Below are positions 18,394 through 27,459 of a stretch of DNA of 45,472 nt, one piece after another. A program made the position numbers and the translations under genes. The stretch spans positions 1 to 45,472 of the forward strand of contig JAPKHC010000031.1 of NCBI GenBank assembly GCA_026647215.1, read 5' to 3'. Numbering within the stretch: the first letter of the stretch is position 1; each line of letters opens with the position of its first letter. Source of the DNA: F1-120-MAGs118 sp013360535 (GTDB lineage: Bacteria; Planctomycetota; UBA1135; GCA-002686595). Below the pieces are notes generated by a model. It saw only the letters and a program-made list of their open reading frames with translations. It was not told the origin of the DNA and made no database searches.

Positions 18394-21198
18394 ATGGGCT
18401 TCGTCCATCCCGAGCTGCTCCTGCTGCTCGTCCCCGCGGCTTTCGTGTGGTGGCGCCTGCGTGGCCGCGGCAAGGGCACGCAAGTCGCGCGTGCGGTCGC
18501 GCTCGCGCTGCTCGCGCTCGCCGTAGCCGCGCCTTACCTGCGCACGGGTGAGGCCGGGCGCGACCTCGTGATCGTCGTCGACCGCTCGCGCTCGATGCCC
18601 GGCGAGACCGACGCGACCGTGCGCGAGATCGCGCGCGTCGCCGAGGACGCACGCCGCGAGGGCGACCGCGTCGCGGTGGTCGCCTTCGGCGGCAACGCCG
18701 CGATCGAGCAGCTCCCGCAGCGCGACGCCCGCTTCCAGGACTTCCAGCGCGCCGTCGACCGCGATGCGACCGACCTCGGGGGCGCGCTCGAGGCCGCGCT
18801 CGCGCTGATCCCGCGCGAGCGGCAGGGCTCGGTGCTGCTCGTTTCCGACGGCGAGGGCAACGGCCGCGACGGGCTCGGCGTCGCACGCGCGGCGTGCGCG
18901 CGCGACGTGCGCATCGACGTGCGTCCGATGTTGCGCGGGAGCGAGCCCGACCTCGCCGTCGACCGCATCGAGCTGCCCGCGGAGGTCGGCGCCGCCGAGC
19001 CGTTCCAGTTTGCGGCCTGGGTGCGCGCCGACGCGCCCGTCGAGGCCGACTACGAGCTCCTGCGCGATGGCGAGGTGCTCGCGCGCGGGCGCCGCAAGTT
19101 CGAGCCCGGCCTCAACCGCATCGCGTTCCGCGACCTGCTCGCTCGCGCCGGCATCGCGCAGTACCGGCTGCGGCTCTCCGGCCACGCCGACCGCGCGCCG
19201 GAGAACGACGTCGGACTCGGCGCGGTTCGCATCGCGGGCCAGCGCTCGCTGCTCGTCGTCAACCACGACGGCGCGGAGGACACGCTCACGTCGACCTTGC
19301 GCAAGGCCGGGATTCCCGTGCTCGTCGCGTCGCCCGAGACGGCGCGGCTCGACCGCATCGTGCTCACGCGGCACCGCGCGGTCGTGCTCGAGAACGTCGA
19401 GGCCGCGCGCATCGGCGGCGAGGGCCTGCGCGCGTTGCGCGAGTTCGTGCTCGAGCGCGGCGGCGGGCTGTGGATGACCGGCGGGCAGGCGAGCTTCGGC
19501 ATCGGCGGCTGGCACCTCTCGCCGGTCGACGAGGTGCTGCCGGTCTCGATGGAGATGCGCCACGAGACGCGCAAGATCGGCGTGGCGCTCGCGATCGCGC
19601 TCGACCGCTCGGGTTCGATGGCGGTGGAGGCAAGCCCGGGCGTGCCGAAGATGAAGCTCGCCAACCTCGGCGCCTGTGCCGCGATCGAGCTGCTCTCGCC
19701 GCTCGATTCCGTCGCGGTGCTGGCGGTCGATTCCTCCGCGCACGTCGTGCAGGCCCTGACTCCGGCGGAGAACATCGGCGCGATCACGTCGCGGGTGCGG
19801 CAGATCGAGAGCATGGGCGGCGGCATCTTCACCTACGAGGCGCTGCTCGCCGCAGGGCGCGAGCTCGAGCGCGCCTCGCAACGCAACCGCCACATCGTGC
19901 TGTTCGCCGACGCCAACGACGCCGAACAGCCTGAGGGCGTGCCCGAGCTCCTGCAGCGCTTCCGCCGCTCCGGCGTCACCGTCTCCGTCGTCGCGCTCGG
20001 CACCGAACGGGACATCGACGCCGACTTCCTCAAGCGCACGGCGAAGATGGGCGACGGCGAGTGTTACTTCACGCTCGACCCCGAGGAACTGCCGCGGCTC
20101 TTCGCGCAGGACACGATGCGCATCGCGCGCTCGACCTTCGTCGAGGAGCCGGCGAGCACGCGTGTGCTGCCGGACCTGTACGGCCTGGGCGAGCTCGACC
20201 CCAGCGCCGGATTCCCGACGTTCGGCGGCCACAACCTCGTCTGGCTGCGCGACGACGCGACCGCCGGTGCGCTCGTCGAGAGCGAGTTCCGCTCGCCGGC
20301 CTTCTCCTTCGCTTACCGCGGGCTGGGGCGCACCGCGGCCTTCGCGGGCCAGATCGGCGGCACGTACGGCACCGACGTCGTCGCGTGGCCGGGCTTCGCG
20401 TCCTTCGTCGTGACCGTCGCGCGCTGGCTCTCGGGTCAGGAAGAGCCGTCGGAGCTGTTCGCGAGCGCGCAGCGCGAGGGCCGCGACGGCGTGATCTCCG
20501 TCGAGGTCGACCCGCGCGCGTCGACGCCGCCCGACCTCTCGCGGGCGCGCGTGCGCATGACCGGCGCCGATGGCACGACCACGTCGCTGCCGCTCGAGCG
20601 GGTCGCCGAGAACCGCTACGAGGCGCGCCTGCCGCTCGTGCGCGAGGGCGTGCTGCTCGGTTCGGTCGAGCTCGGCCGCGACGACAAGGGCAACGAGCGC
20701 ATGCTCAGCCTGCCTCCGCTCGCGTTGCCCTACAGCCCGGAGTTCGAGCGCTCTTCCGACGTGCACCGCGGCGAGCGGGCCCTGCGCGCCATCGCGCGCG
20801 AGTCCGGCGGCGAGGTCGCACCTCCGCTCGGCACGCTGCTGCGCGGCCCGCGCGAGGCCCGCGTGTGGCGCGTCGTCAGCCGCGAGTTGATCCTCGCCGC
20901 GCTCGTCGTGCTGCTGGTCGAGATCGCCGCGCGCCGACTGCAGCTGTGGGGGAGCCTCGAGGCGCTGCTCGCGAGCCTCGCCGCACGCCTGCGCCGCCGC
21001 CTGAGCCGGCCCAAGCTCGCCACCGCGGCCGCGGGTGCCCCGTCGACGCCCGCCGCGCCGCCGAAGGCCGGCCCGCCATCACCTCCGCCGGTCGCGGAAC
21101 CCGCCAAACCTGCCGAAACACTGAAGAAACCGAGCGGTTCGCTCGACGACGCGCTCAACCGCGCCCGCCGCAACGCGCGCCGCGAACTCGACCGCTGA
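18394..21198 (+). CDS. Large membrane protein with two VWA domains
   Basis: 934 aa. Two transmembrane segments at the N-terminus (HPELLLLLVPAAFVWWRL; VALALLALAVAAPYL) lead into a VWA domain with metal site DRSRS (VIVVDRSRSMPGE, near 60). A central region resembles a class I glutamine-amidotransferase-like fold (LLVVNHDG, RHRAVVLENVE, ERGGGLWMTGGQASFGIGGW). A second VWA domain follows with a full DRSGS site (AIALDRSGSMAVE, near 405). A further transmembrane helix lies near 830, followed by a Pro/Ala-rich cytoplasmic tail. This arrangement is common next to BatA-like genes. It is the second gene of the plus-strand pair. Its stop codon lies inside the 213-bp palindrome, so its 3' UTR begins as one strand of that hairpin. 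Confidence 0.85.
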   Translation: MGFVHPELLLLLVPAAFVWWRLRGRGKGTQVARAVALALLALAVAAPYLRTGEAGRDLVIVVDRSRSMPGETDATVREIARVAEDARREGDRVAVVAFGGNAAIEQLPQRDARFQDFQRAVDRDATDLGGALEAALALIPRERQGSVLLVSDGEGNGRDGLGVARAACARDVRIDVRPMLRGSEPDLAVDRIELPAEVGAAEPFQFAAWVRADAPVEADYELLRDGEVLARGRRKFEPGLNRIAFRDLLARAGIAQYRLRLSGHADRAPENDVGLGAVRIAGQRSLLVVNHDGAEDTLTSTLRKAGIPVLVASPETARLDRIVLTRHRAVVLENVEAARIGGEGLRALREFVLERGGGLWMTGGQASFGIGGWHLSPVDEVLPVSMEMRHETRKIGVALAIALDRSGSMAVEASPGVPKMKLANLGACAAIELLSPLDSVAVLAVDSSAHVVQALTPAENIGAITSRVRQIESMGGGIFTYEALLAAGRELERASQRNRHIVLFADANDAEQPEGVPELLQRFRRSGVTVSVVALGTERDIDADFLKRTAKMGDGECYFTLDPEELPRLFAQDTMRIARSTFVEEPASTRVLPDLYGLGELDPSAGFPTFGGHNLVWLRDDATAGALVESEFRSPAFSFAYRGLGRTAAFAGQIGGTYGTDVVAWPGFASFVVTVARWLSGQEEPSELFASAQREGRDGVISVEVDPRASTPPDLSRARVRMTGADGTTTSLPLERVAENRYEARLPLVREGVLLGSVELGRDDKGNERMLSLPPLALPYSPEFERSSDVHRGERALRAIARESGGEVAPPLGTLLRGPREARVWRVVSRELILAALVVLLVEIAARRLQLWGSLEALLASLAARLRRRLSRPKLATAAAGAPSTPAAPPKAGPPSPPPVAEPAKPAETLKKPSGSLDDALNRARRNARRELDR

Positions 21199-21406
21199 AT
21201 CGCGAGGGTGGAAGACCGCGCTGCCGCGAAATACGGAGCCGCCGCGAAATACGGAGCCAGAGCAATTTTTTCTGCAAACTGCGGCCTGCGTCGACGGCAA
21301 CGCCGTCGACGCAGGCCGCAGTTTGCAGAAAAAATTGCTCTGGCTCCGTATTTCGCGGCGGCTCCGTATTTCGCGGCAGCGCGGTCTTCCACCCTCGCGA
21401 TTCAGC
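21194..21406. repeat. Perfect 213-bp palindrome between convergent operons (copy 2)
   Basis: Arms 21194-21298 and 21302-21406 are perfect reverse complements (105 nt each) around a 3-nt loop AAC. The central ~91 bp is the same palindrome as at both contig ends (core identical to the right-end copy). Outside the core each arm carries two direct units containing GCGAAATACGGAGCC, then unique sequence reaching the stop codons of the VWA gene (21196-21198) and the DUF58 gene (21402-21404), both inside the palindrome. Transcripts from either side would carry the same 3' hairpin. The A6 run after the stem argues against a standard terminator. Confidence 0.98.
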
Positions 21407-22250
21407 TCGCCGGCTCGAGCAGGCCTTCGGGCGCCAGGCGCTCGCGGCACAGGCGCTCGAGCGGCAGCGAGGCGCGCAGCGGAACGAAGCGGCCGCGCGC
21501 GCGGCGCGACTCCTCGTCGAGCGCGGCACCGAGCCGACCCAGTCGCTCGAGGTAGGCTCCGACGGTCCGCGCGTCGAGCACGATGTCGAGCGCCTCGCCC
21601 GTCTCGCAGTCGATCAGTCGGTGCGCGCCACCGGCCTGCGGCGCGGCTTCGTCGTCGGAGAGCACCTGCACGAGCCCGAGCGCACCCGCGCGGGCGGCGA
21701 GCGGGCGGATCAGCTCACCGGCGTCGTGGGGCGACAGGAAGTCGCTGACCACGATCGCGATCGCGCCGTTGCGGCACAGCCCGGCCGCCGCGCGCAGCGA
21801 GTCGGCGAGGTTCGAGGTCGAGTCGAAGCTGAGCCCGTCGCGCTCGAACTCGAGCATTCCCAGCGCGCGCGGACGTTCTTCGAGCCGCACGATCACCGGC
21901 TGCGCGCCGGACTCGAGCGCCGCCCGCGCGAGCAGGCCGGCGAGGTCGAGCGTGAGCTGCGCCTTGGCCGGATCGAGGCCCATCGAGCGCGAGGCGTCGA
22001 CCAGGATCTCGACGCGCGCGAGCACCTCGTCGCGCCACTGCCGCACGAGCAGCTGGTCGGTGCGCGCGAAGGCGCGCCAGTCGAGGTTGCGCACGTCGTC
22101 GCCGGCCTCGTAGGAGCGGCGGTCATGGAAGTCGAGGCTCGAGCCCGTGGTGCGGCCGAGCTTCTCGCCCGCGGGTCCACGCGGCGGCGTGCGCGCGAGA
22201 GCGAGCTTCCAGCTCGAGCCGAGCGCGAGGGCCTCAGGACGCGGACGCAT
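21402..22250 (-). CDS. DUF58-domain protein (VWA-like fold)
   Basis: 282 aa. The family signature GRTTGSSLDFHDRRSYEAGDDVRNLDWRAFART is at residues about 32-64, followed by LLVRQWRDEV and a VWA-like metal site DASRS (ILVDASRSMG, near 88). It has no transmembrane segments, unlike many longer DUF58 proteins. Members are nearly always encoded beside MoxR ATPases; the role may be assembly or chaperone-like work with BatA/VWA proteins, which is inference. It is the last gene of the minus-strand operon. Its ATG at 22250 overlaps the end of the permease gene by 17 nt, and its stop lies inside the palindrome. Confidence 0.9.
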   Translation of the reverse strand: MRPRPEALALGSSWKLALARTPPRGPAGEKLGRTTGSSLDFHDRRSYEAGDDVRNLDWRAFARTDQLLVRQWRDEVLARVEILVDASRSMGLDPAKAQLTLDLAGLLARAALESGAQPVIVRLEERPRALGMLEFERDGLSFDSTSNLADSLRAAAGLCRNGAIAIVVSDFLSPHDAGELIRPLAARAGALGLVQVLSDDEAAPQAGGAHRLIDCETGEALDIVLDARTVGAYLERLGRLGAALDEESRRARGRFVPLRASLPLERLCRERLAPEGLLEPAS

Positions 22251-23742
22251 CGGCAGCGGCGGCGGGCTTGGGTGCGGGCTTGCGGGCGCGGCTCGCGGCG
22301 AGGGTCTCGCGCAGGCACGCGACCACGCGCGGCGTGTTGAGCAGCAAGGCCCCGATCAACCCGGCGGCGAACACGATCAGGCCGCCGAGGCCCGAGCGCT
22401 GGTGCTCGAAGTCGATCATGACCCACAGCGGGTTGAAGGGATGCTCGAAGTCCGTCCAGTCGCCGATGCCGAGGAACAGGCCGGCGAGCGCCGGAAGGAT
22501 CACGGCCACCGGCAGCGAGAGGAAGATGAAGATGCGCAGCAGCATGCGCGCGGAGGGCCGCTCGAGGAAGAAGGCCGCGACGGCGCTCGGCAGGCCCGCG
22601 ATCGTGAAGGCGTAGCCGTAGCCCAGCGAGATCACCGCGCAGCCCGTGAGGATGTCCGCGGACGGCGTCGAGGTCGCGAGCAGCACGAAGACCGCGCAGC
22701 CGATGGCCAGCGCCGACTGCAGCACCGCGAGCAGCACCGCGCGCCCACCGCCGGGCAGGAACGGTGTCGCGAGCAACGCCAGCAGCGGGTTGCGCGGCAC
22801 GTGCGCGCCGATGCGGCGGCCGAGCGGCTCGGGCTCGGTCATGAAGAAGATCCACGGCAGGAAGATGACCGCGGCCGCGACCACGTTGCAGACCCAGACG
22901 AGCTCGGGATCGCTGAACTGCCAGTGCAGCCACGCGCCCCACAGGCTCGCGCACAGCACGATCAGGGTCGACATGACGCGCAGCGAGGTCGAGCGGTTCT
23001 CTTCCTCGTGGGCGAAGCGCGAGTTGGCGATCGAGTTGCCGAGCAGGGCGATCAGCAACGCGATCGAGATGTAGGCGACCACCGCGGTCTGGCCCTCGGC
23101 GTCCCGCAGCATCTGGGGCTGGAAGACGATCGACCCGGCCATCCCCATGCCAAACATCCACGCGATCACGAGCCCGGCGCCGAAGAGCGCCATCAGGACG
23201 ACGCGCAGCACCTTGGTGCTCGCGAGGCTCGAGGCCGCGATGCCGAGCATCGTCAGCGCGACGCAGGTCGCGAGCGAGCCGGAGAGCAGCGCAAGGATCG
23301 ACAGCAGGTCGACGCCGTTCAGCAGGAAGGCGAAGACGAGGAACGGCCCGAAGGTCGAATAGTACAGGAGCGCCTGGATCAGCGCGGAGAGCAGCTTGCC
23401 CTGCACGATCTGCCGCGGGCGCAGGTTCGAGATCACGAGCAGGTCGTAGGTGTTCTCGTCCCACTCGGCGCTCGTCGAAAGGAAGGCCGAGAACGGCACG
23501 AAGCAGTGCACGGCGGCCGAGAGCACGCCGAACATGCTCATGAAGAACACCTGTCCGGTCTCGATCGCCTCGTCGGCGCCGAGGCTGGCGACGACGGCGA
23601 GCCCGATCAGCGTGCCCAGCCCGAGCGTGATCCAGAACAGCACGCGGAAGTACTTGCCGCGCAGCGACTGGCGCACTTCCTTGACGAGGATCGGGTTGAG
23701 CCGGTCGTCGATGCGGACGCCGGTGGCGGGGTTCGCGCTCAT
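22234..23742 (-). CDS. ABC-2-type transporter permease
   Basis: 502 aa with about 11-12 hydrophobic segments. The N-terminus NPILVKEVRQSLRGKYFRVLFWI is typical of ABC-2-type permeases annotated beside a single ATPase gene. The C-terminus is short, cytoplasmic and Ala/Lys/Pro-rich. ATG 23742 overlaps the stop of the ATPase gene (ATGA), so the pair forms one transporter, probably a homodimer or a heterodimer with the adjacent membrane protein at 24668-26443. The substrate is unknown. Its position between MoxR and DUF58 genes suggests export of something needed by, or handled with, the VWA proteins. Confidence 0.9.
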   Translation of the reverse strand: MSANPATGVRIDDRLNPILVKEVRQSLRGKYFRVLFWITLGLGTLIGLAVVASLGADEAIETGQVFFMSMFGVLSAAVHCFVPFSAFLSTSAEWDENTYDLLVISNLRPRQIVQGKLLSALIQALLYYSTFGPFLVFAFLLNGVDLLSILALLSGSLATCVALTMLGIAASSLASTKVLRVVLMALFGAGLVIAWMFGMGMAGSIVFQPQMLRDAEGQTAVVAYISIALLIALLGNSIANSRFAHEEENRSTSLRVMSTLIVLCASLWGAWLHWQFSDPELVWVCNVVAAAVIFLPWIFFMTEPEPLGRRIGAHVPRNPLLALLATPFLPGGGRAVLLAVLQSALAIGCAVFVLLATSTPSADILTGCAVISLGYGYAFTIAGLPSAVAAFFLERPSARMLLRIFIFLSLPVAVILPALAGLFLGIGDWTDFEHPFNPLWVMIDFEHQRSGLGGLIVFAAGLIGALLLNTPRVVACLRETLAASRARKPAPKPAAAADASAS

Positions 23743-24671
23743 TGCAGCTTGCCCTCGGTCAGCGACAGGAACACGTCTTCGAGGTCGACCTGCTGCGGCG
23801 CGAATTCGACGAGGCCGAGCCCCGCCGCGGCGAGCTGCGCGAGCAGCCCCGCGAGGTCGTCCTGCGTGCCCGCGTACTCGAACACGACGCCCTCGCGCTC
23901 GCGCCGCGCCTCGCTCGTGTGCGGCAGCTCGAGCAAGGTGCGCTCGAGCCGCTCTGGCCCGGTCAGTGCGCGCGCGAAGATGATCTGCTTGGTCGTGACG
24001 CCGCGCGCGATCGCGGCGACCGAGCCCGTCCCGCGCACGGTGCCACGCTCGATCACCGTCACCGTCGTGCACATTTCCGCCAGTTCCGTGAGGATGTGCG
24101 ACGACACGAGGATCGCCTTGCCCAGCCCTGCGAGCGCCTTGACGAGCTCGCGCAACTCGACGCGCGCGCGCGGATCGAGTCCGGCCGCGGGTTCGTCGAG
24201 GATCATCACCGCCGGATCGTGCAGCAGGGTCTTCGCGAGGCACAGCCGCTGCTTGAGACCCTTCGAGAGCGAGCTGATCTCCTTCTCGACGAGGTCGCCG
24301 AGCGACGTGAACTCGATCACGCGCGCCACCTGCTGGCGGCGGAGGTCGCCGGAGAGCCCGTAGGCGCGCGCGAAGAAGTCGAGGTAGTCGGTGATCGACG
24401 TGTTGGCGTAGGCGCCGTAGGAGTCGGGCATGAAGCCGATGCGCCGGCGCGCCGCGCGCGGCTCCTCGATCACGCTGATGCCGTCGACGAGCACGTCCCC
24501 CTGGTCGGGCAGCTCGAGCGTCGAGCAGATGCGCATCGTCGTCGTCTTGCCGGCGCCGTTGGGGCCGATGAAGCCCATGATCTCGCCGGGGTGGACCGTG
24601 AACGTCACCGCGTCGACGGCCTTGAGCGCTCCGAAGCGCTTGGAGATGCACTGCACTTCGAGGGCGGTCAT
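23739..24671 (-). CDS. ABC transporter ATP-binding protein
   Basis: 310 aa. Walker A GPNGAGKTT at 36-44, signature LSKGLKQRL, Walker B VMILDEPAAGLDPRA, and the switch histidine in VSSHILTE. The C-terminal ~90 residues form the extra domain seen in ATPases of ABC-2-type exporters. It powers the permease encoded immediately downstream (4-nt ATGA overlap). It also overlaps the upstream gene by ATGA at 24671-24668, so the whole block is translationally coupled. Confidence 0.95.
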   Translation of the reverse strand: MTALEVQCISKRFGALKAVDAVTFTVHPGEIMGFIGPNGAGKTTTMRICSTLELPDQGDVLVDGISVIEEPRAARRRIGFMPDSYGAYANTSITDYLDFFARAYGLSGDLRRQQVARVIEFTSLGDLVEKEISSLSKGLKQRLCLAKTLLHDPAVMILDEPAAGLDPRARVELRELVKALAGLGKAILVSSHILTELAEMCTTVTVIERGTVRGTGSVAAIARGVTTKQIIFARALTGPERLERTLLELPHTSEARREREGVVFEYAGTQDDLAGLLAQLAAAGLGLVEFAPQQVDLEDVFLSLTEGKLQ

Positions 24672-26443
24672 CGCCAGGCCTCCTCGTCGAGTCCCCATAC
24701 GCCGAACAGCGCGTGCGTGCCCTGGATCTCGTTGAGCTCGAGGCCGCAGTCGTCGCGGAACGGCGCCGAGCTCGTGCGCGCCACGAAGCAGGCCGGCGGC
24801 AGCGCCGGCGTGAGCGTGGAGCCCGCACGCACGACGCGGAAAGGCTGCTCGAGCATCAGCCCGAGGTTCGACTCGTCGGCCGCGTCCAGCACCGCGCTCT
24901 GGCCCTGCTCGAGCGGCTGCGACAGCACGTACCACGCTCCGGCCGCATCGCGCGCGACGACACGCTCGAGCCGCGTGCCGAGGCTGTTGGTCACCTTGAG
25001 TCCCTCGGGCGCACGCGCGATCTCGAGGCGACCCCGCGCCGCACGCTCGTTGAGGAGCACCTGCATCACCGACGTGCGCGCCGGGATGAAGTCGCCGCCG
25101 AGCAGGAGCTCGGGCGAGCGCTCGATCGAGAGCTGCAGCCGTTGCGGCCCCATGGCCGAGACGTTGGAGGGCACGGGATGGACGCTCGTCCCCGGATCGG
25201 GGCGCAAGCCGTCGGGCGAGAGGCCCGCGAACACGATGCGCTTCTCGATCGAGGCCGAGCGGTGCAGGCGCGAGTCGAGCAGCGAGACCGTCGCGCTCGC
25301 GACCTTGATGTCGAGCCCCTGCACCAGCACGCCGTAGCCGAGCAACCCGAGCGACGACACCAGCGCAATCAGGGGAATCGTGATCAGGAGCAGCACCGGG
25401 CGCTTGCGCGCGCGCACCCACACGAAGTTCGCCGGACCGATCAGCAGCGCGAAACCGAGCAGCAGCAGCGCGAAGATGCGGTAGGGGATCGCACCCAGTC
25501 CCGGCACGTCGAGCTTCGCGTCCGAGGTGCGCGAGTCGTCGTTCGTGCGCGGCGCGGCATCCCCGGAATCCTCTTCGGCGTGCTGCGCGACGAGCTTGCG
25601 CACGTACTCGTCCTCGAAGCCCGCCTCGGTGTCCATGAACACGATCTGGCCGAGTCCGCACAGGACGCGCCGCGGCTCCGAGGCGAGCGTGAAGCGCTCC
25701 TCCAGCCACGGCGCCAGCGCCCCGTTGCGCGACGCAAGCTGCAGCGCGTCCTCTCCGAGGATCATCAGCCGTCCGCCCGAACGTGCCCACGCCATCAGCG
25801 GCTCGAGCTTGGCGTCCGTCGGCAGGCCCTTGCGCGCGTCGAGCACGACCAGATCGAGGCTCGTGTAGGCCGTGTTCGAGCGCGGCAGCGCGCCGTGCAG
25901 GGCAAAACCCAGCCGTACGTTGTCGTGGGCCGAGGTCGACCCCGGCGCCGAATAGCCGACGGTCCGCGTCGAGGTTTCCTCCTGCCAGCGCGTGACCTCG
26001 CTCGCCGCGACTTCGTCGGGGCCGGTGACGAGCACGTTGCAGTACGCCGAATCGCCTCCGGCCGCGAGGATGCCCGAGAAGTAGGCCGAGTCGCCGTCGC
26101 AGCGGACGACGAAGTTCCACTCGGACTGCCACGCCCCGCCGGCGGGCAGCGTGAGCTCGAGCTCGGCCCTCTCGCCCGCCCCGAGCTCGACGCGCTGGGC
26201 CCACGTGCTCGAGAGCTGCCAGTCGTTCACCGACCCGGTCAGCGAGACGACGCGCGCGCGATCGGAGTCGTTGCGCAGTTCGATCCGCAGCGGCGCCCAG
26301 CCCTTGTTGAGCATGTCCGGCCAGGAGCTCGAGAGCCGCGCCTCGACCTTCGCCCGCGACAGGACCTGCGTGGAATCCCCGGCGAGCGCGGCCGGCACGA
26401 GCAGCAGGCCTGCGAGGGCGAGCCGCAGGACGCGTCCGATCAT
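24668..26443 (-). CDS. Membrane protein of the MoxR/ABC operon, function unknown
   Basis: 591 aa. A signal peptide (MIGRVLRLALAGLLLVPAALAG) is followed by a periplasmic beta-rich region of about 300 residues. This includes a stretch resembling a glutamine-amidotransferase-like fold (LDLVVLDARKGLPTD, WARSGGRLMILGEDAL). Two transmembrane helices lie near 325-375 (IFALLLLGFALLIGPANFVWV; LLLITIPLIALVSSLGLLGYGVLV), and a second extracytoplasmic domain of about 200 residues ends it. Proteins of this layout occur next to ABC-2 transporters; no enzyme motif is visible. It overlaps the MoxR gene (ATGA at 26443-26440) and the ATPase gene. Confidence 0.8.
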   Translation of the reverse strand: MIGRVLRLALAGLLLVPAALAGDSTQVLSRAKVEARLSSSWPDMLNKGWAPLRIELRNDSDRARVVSLTGSVNDWQLSSTWAQRVELGAGERAELELTLPAGGAWQSEWNFVVRCDGDSAYFSGILAAGGDSAYCNVLVTGPDEVAASEVTRWQEETSTRTVGYSAPGSTSAHDNVRLGFALHGALPRSNTAYTSLDLVVLDARKGLPTDAKLEPLMAWARSGGRLMILGEDALQLASRNGALAPWLEERFTLASEPRRVLCGLGQIVFMDTEAGFEDEYVRKLVAQHAEEDSGDAAPRTNDDSRTSDAKLDVPGLGAIPYRIFALLLLGFALLIGPANFVWVRARKRPVLLLITIPLIALVSSLGLLGYGVLVQGLDIKVASATVSLLDSRLHRSASIEKRIVFAGLSPDGLRPDPGTSVHPVPSNVSAMGPQRLQLSIERSPELLLGGDFIPARTSVMQVLLNERAARGRLEIARAPEGLKVTNSLGTRLERVVARDAAGAWYVLSQPLEQGQSAVLDAADESNLGLMLEQPFRVVRAGSTLTPALPPACFVARTSSAPFRDDCGLELNEIQGTHALFGVWGLDEEAWR

Positions 26444-27459
26444 CCGGCGATCTCCGCGGTCTCCCCGACGGATTCCAGCGTCGCGCGCACGAGGTCGGCC
26501 CCGCGCACGCCGTCGAGGCGCGCGCGGTAGTCGAGCACGAGCCGGTGGGCGAGCGCCGGCACCGCGACCGCGCGCACGTCGTCGAAGCCGACGTTCGGCT
26601 TGCCCGACAGCAGCGCGTGAGCACGCGCCGCCTCGCCGATCGCGATCGCGCCACGCGGGCTCGCGCCGTGCTTGACGTACGTGCGCACCTTCTCGGGTGC
26701 CGCGGGCGCGGACGGATGCGTCGACGCGACGAGGCGCGCGATCCAGTTCGCGACGGCCTTGGGCAGGTAGATGCCGTCGATCGAGCGGTAGAGCTCCGCC
26801 AGCCGGTTCGCGTCGGTCACGGCGCTGTGTTCGGGCGGCCGACCGCCGCGGCGCGTCGTGAGGATTTCCTCGAGCGTTCCGCTGGAAACCGGCGGCACCT
26901 CGACCTTGAACAGGAAGCGGTCGAGCTGCGCCTCGGGCAGCGGGTACGTGCCCTCGAGCTCGATCGGGTTCTGCGTCGCGAGCACGAAGAACGGGCTCGG
27001 CAGCGGGCGCGTCTCACCGAGCACCGTCACGCGCCGCTCGGCCATCGCCTCGAGCAGCGCCGACTGCGTCTTCGGGCTCGCGCGGTTGATCTCGTCGGCG
27101 AGCAGCACGTTGGTGAACACCGGGCCGGGGTGGAACACGAAGTTGCGCTTGCCCGAGCCGTCGTCCTCGAGCACGTGCCCGCCGGTGACGTCGCCGGGCA
27201 TCAGGTCCGGCGTGAACTGCAGGCGCCGGAACGTCAGGCCGAGCAGCGCCGCGAGCGCCTTGACGAGCTCGGTCTTGCCGAGGCCCGGCAGGCCCTCGAG
27301 CAACACGTGCCCGCGCGCGAGACAGCCGGTCAGCACGAGCTTGGTCAGCTCGGGCTGGCCGAGCATCGTGCGGTCGAGGCCGTCCTGGATCACCTGCGCG
27401 CTCGCGCGCGCCTTCGCCACTTCCGCGGGCGCGAGCAGCGCCGCTTCCGCCGTCGTCAT
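26440..27459 (-). CDS. MoxR-family AAA+ ATPase
   Basis: 339 aa. Walker A GLPGLGKTE at 56-64, Walker B and sensor region LLADEINRASPKTQSALLEAM near 119-139, and FFVLATQNPIELEGTYPLPEAQLDRF, the hallmark of MoxR ATPases. The lid domain has the usual GASPRGAIAIGEAARAHALL. MoxR proteins act as chaperone-like partners of VWA-domain proteins, which are encoded in this operon (DUF58) and in the convergent one. ATG 27459 overlaps the preceding stop (ATGA). The frame stays open upstream, but that part is Arg-rich and shadows the coiled-coil gene. Confidence 0.95.
   Translation of the reverse strand: MTTAEAALLAPAEVAKARASAQVIQDGLDRTMLGQPELTKLVLTGCLARGHVLLEGLPGLGKTELVKALAALLGLTFRRLQFTPDLMPGDVTGGHVLEDDGSGKRNFVFHPGPVFTNVLLADEINRASPKTQSALLEAMAERRVTVLGETRPLPSPFFVLATQNPIELEGTYPLPEAQLDRFLFKVEVPPVSSGTLEEILTTRRGGRPPEHSAVTDANRLAELYRSIDGIYLPKAVANWIARLVASTHPSAPAAPEKVRTYVKHGASPRGAIAIGEAARAHALLSGKPNVGFDDVRAVAVPALAHRLVLDYRARLDGVRGADLVRATLESVGETAEIAG

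Noticed and set aside
15358..20766. Very long antisense open frames (also 4087-7065, 7069-11742 and 29018-34192)
   Set aside because: They lie opposite well-supported genes, are dominated by Arg/Ala/Gly, and match no family; long shadow frames are expected at this GC content.
21194..21406. Standard bidirectional intrinsic terminator
   Set aside because: After the stem on either strand comes A6, not a T-run; the T6 is on the 5' side of the stem.
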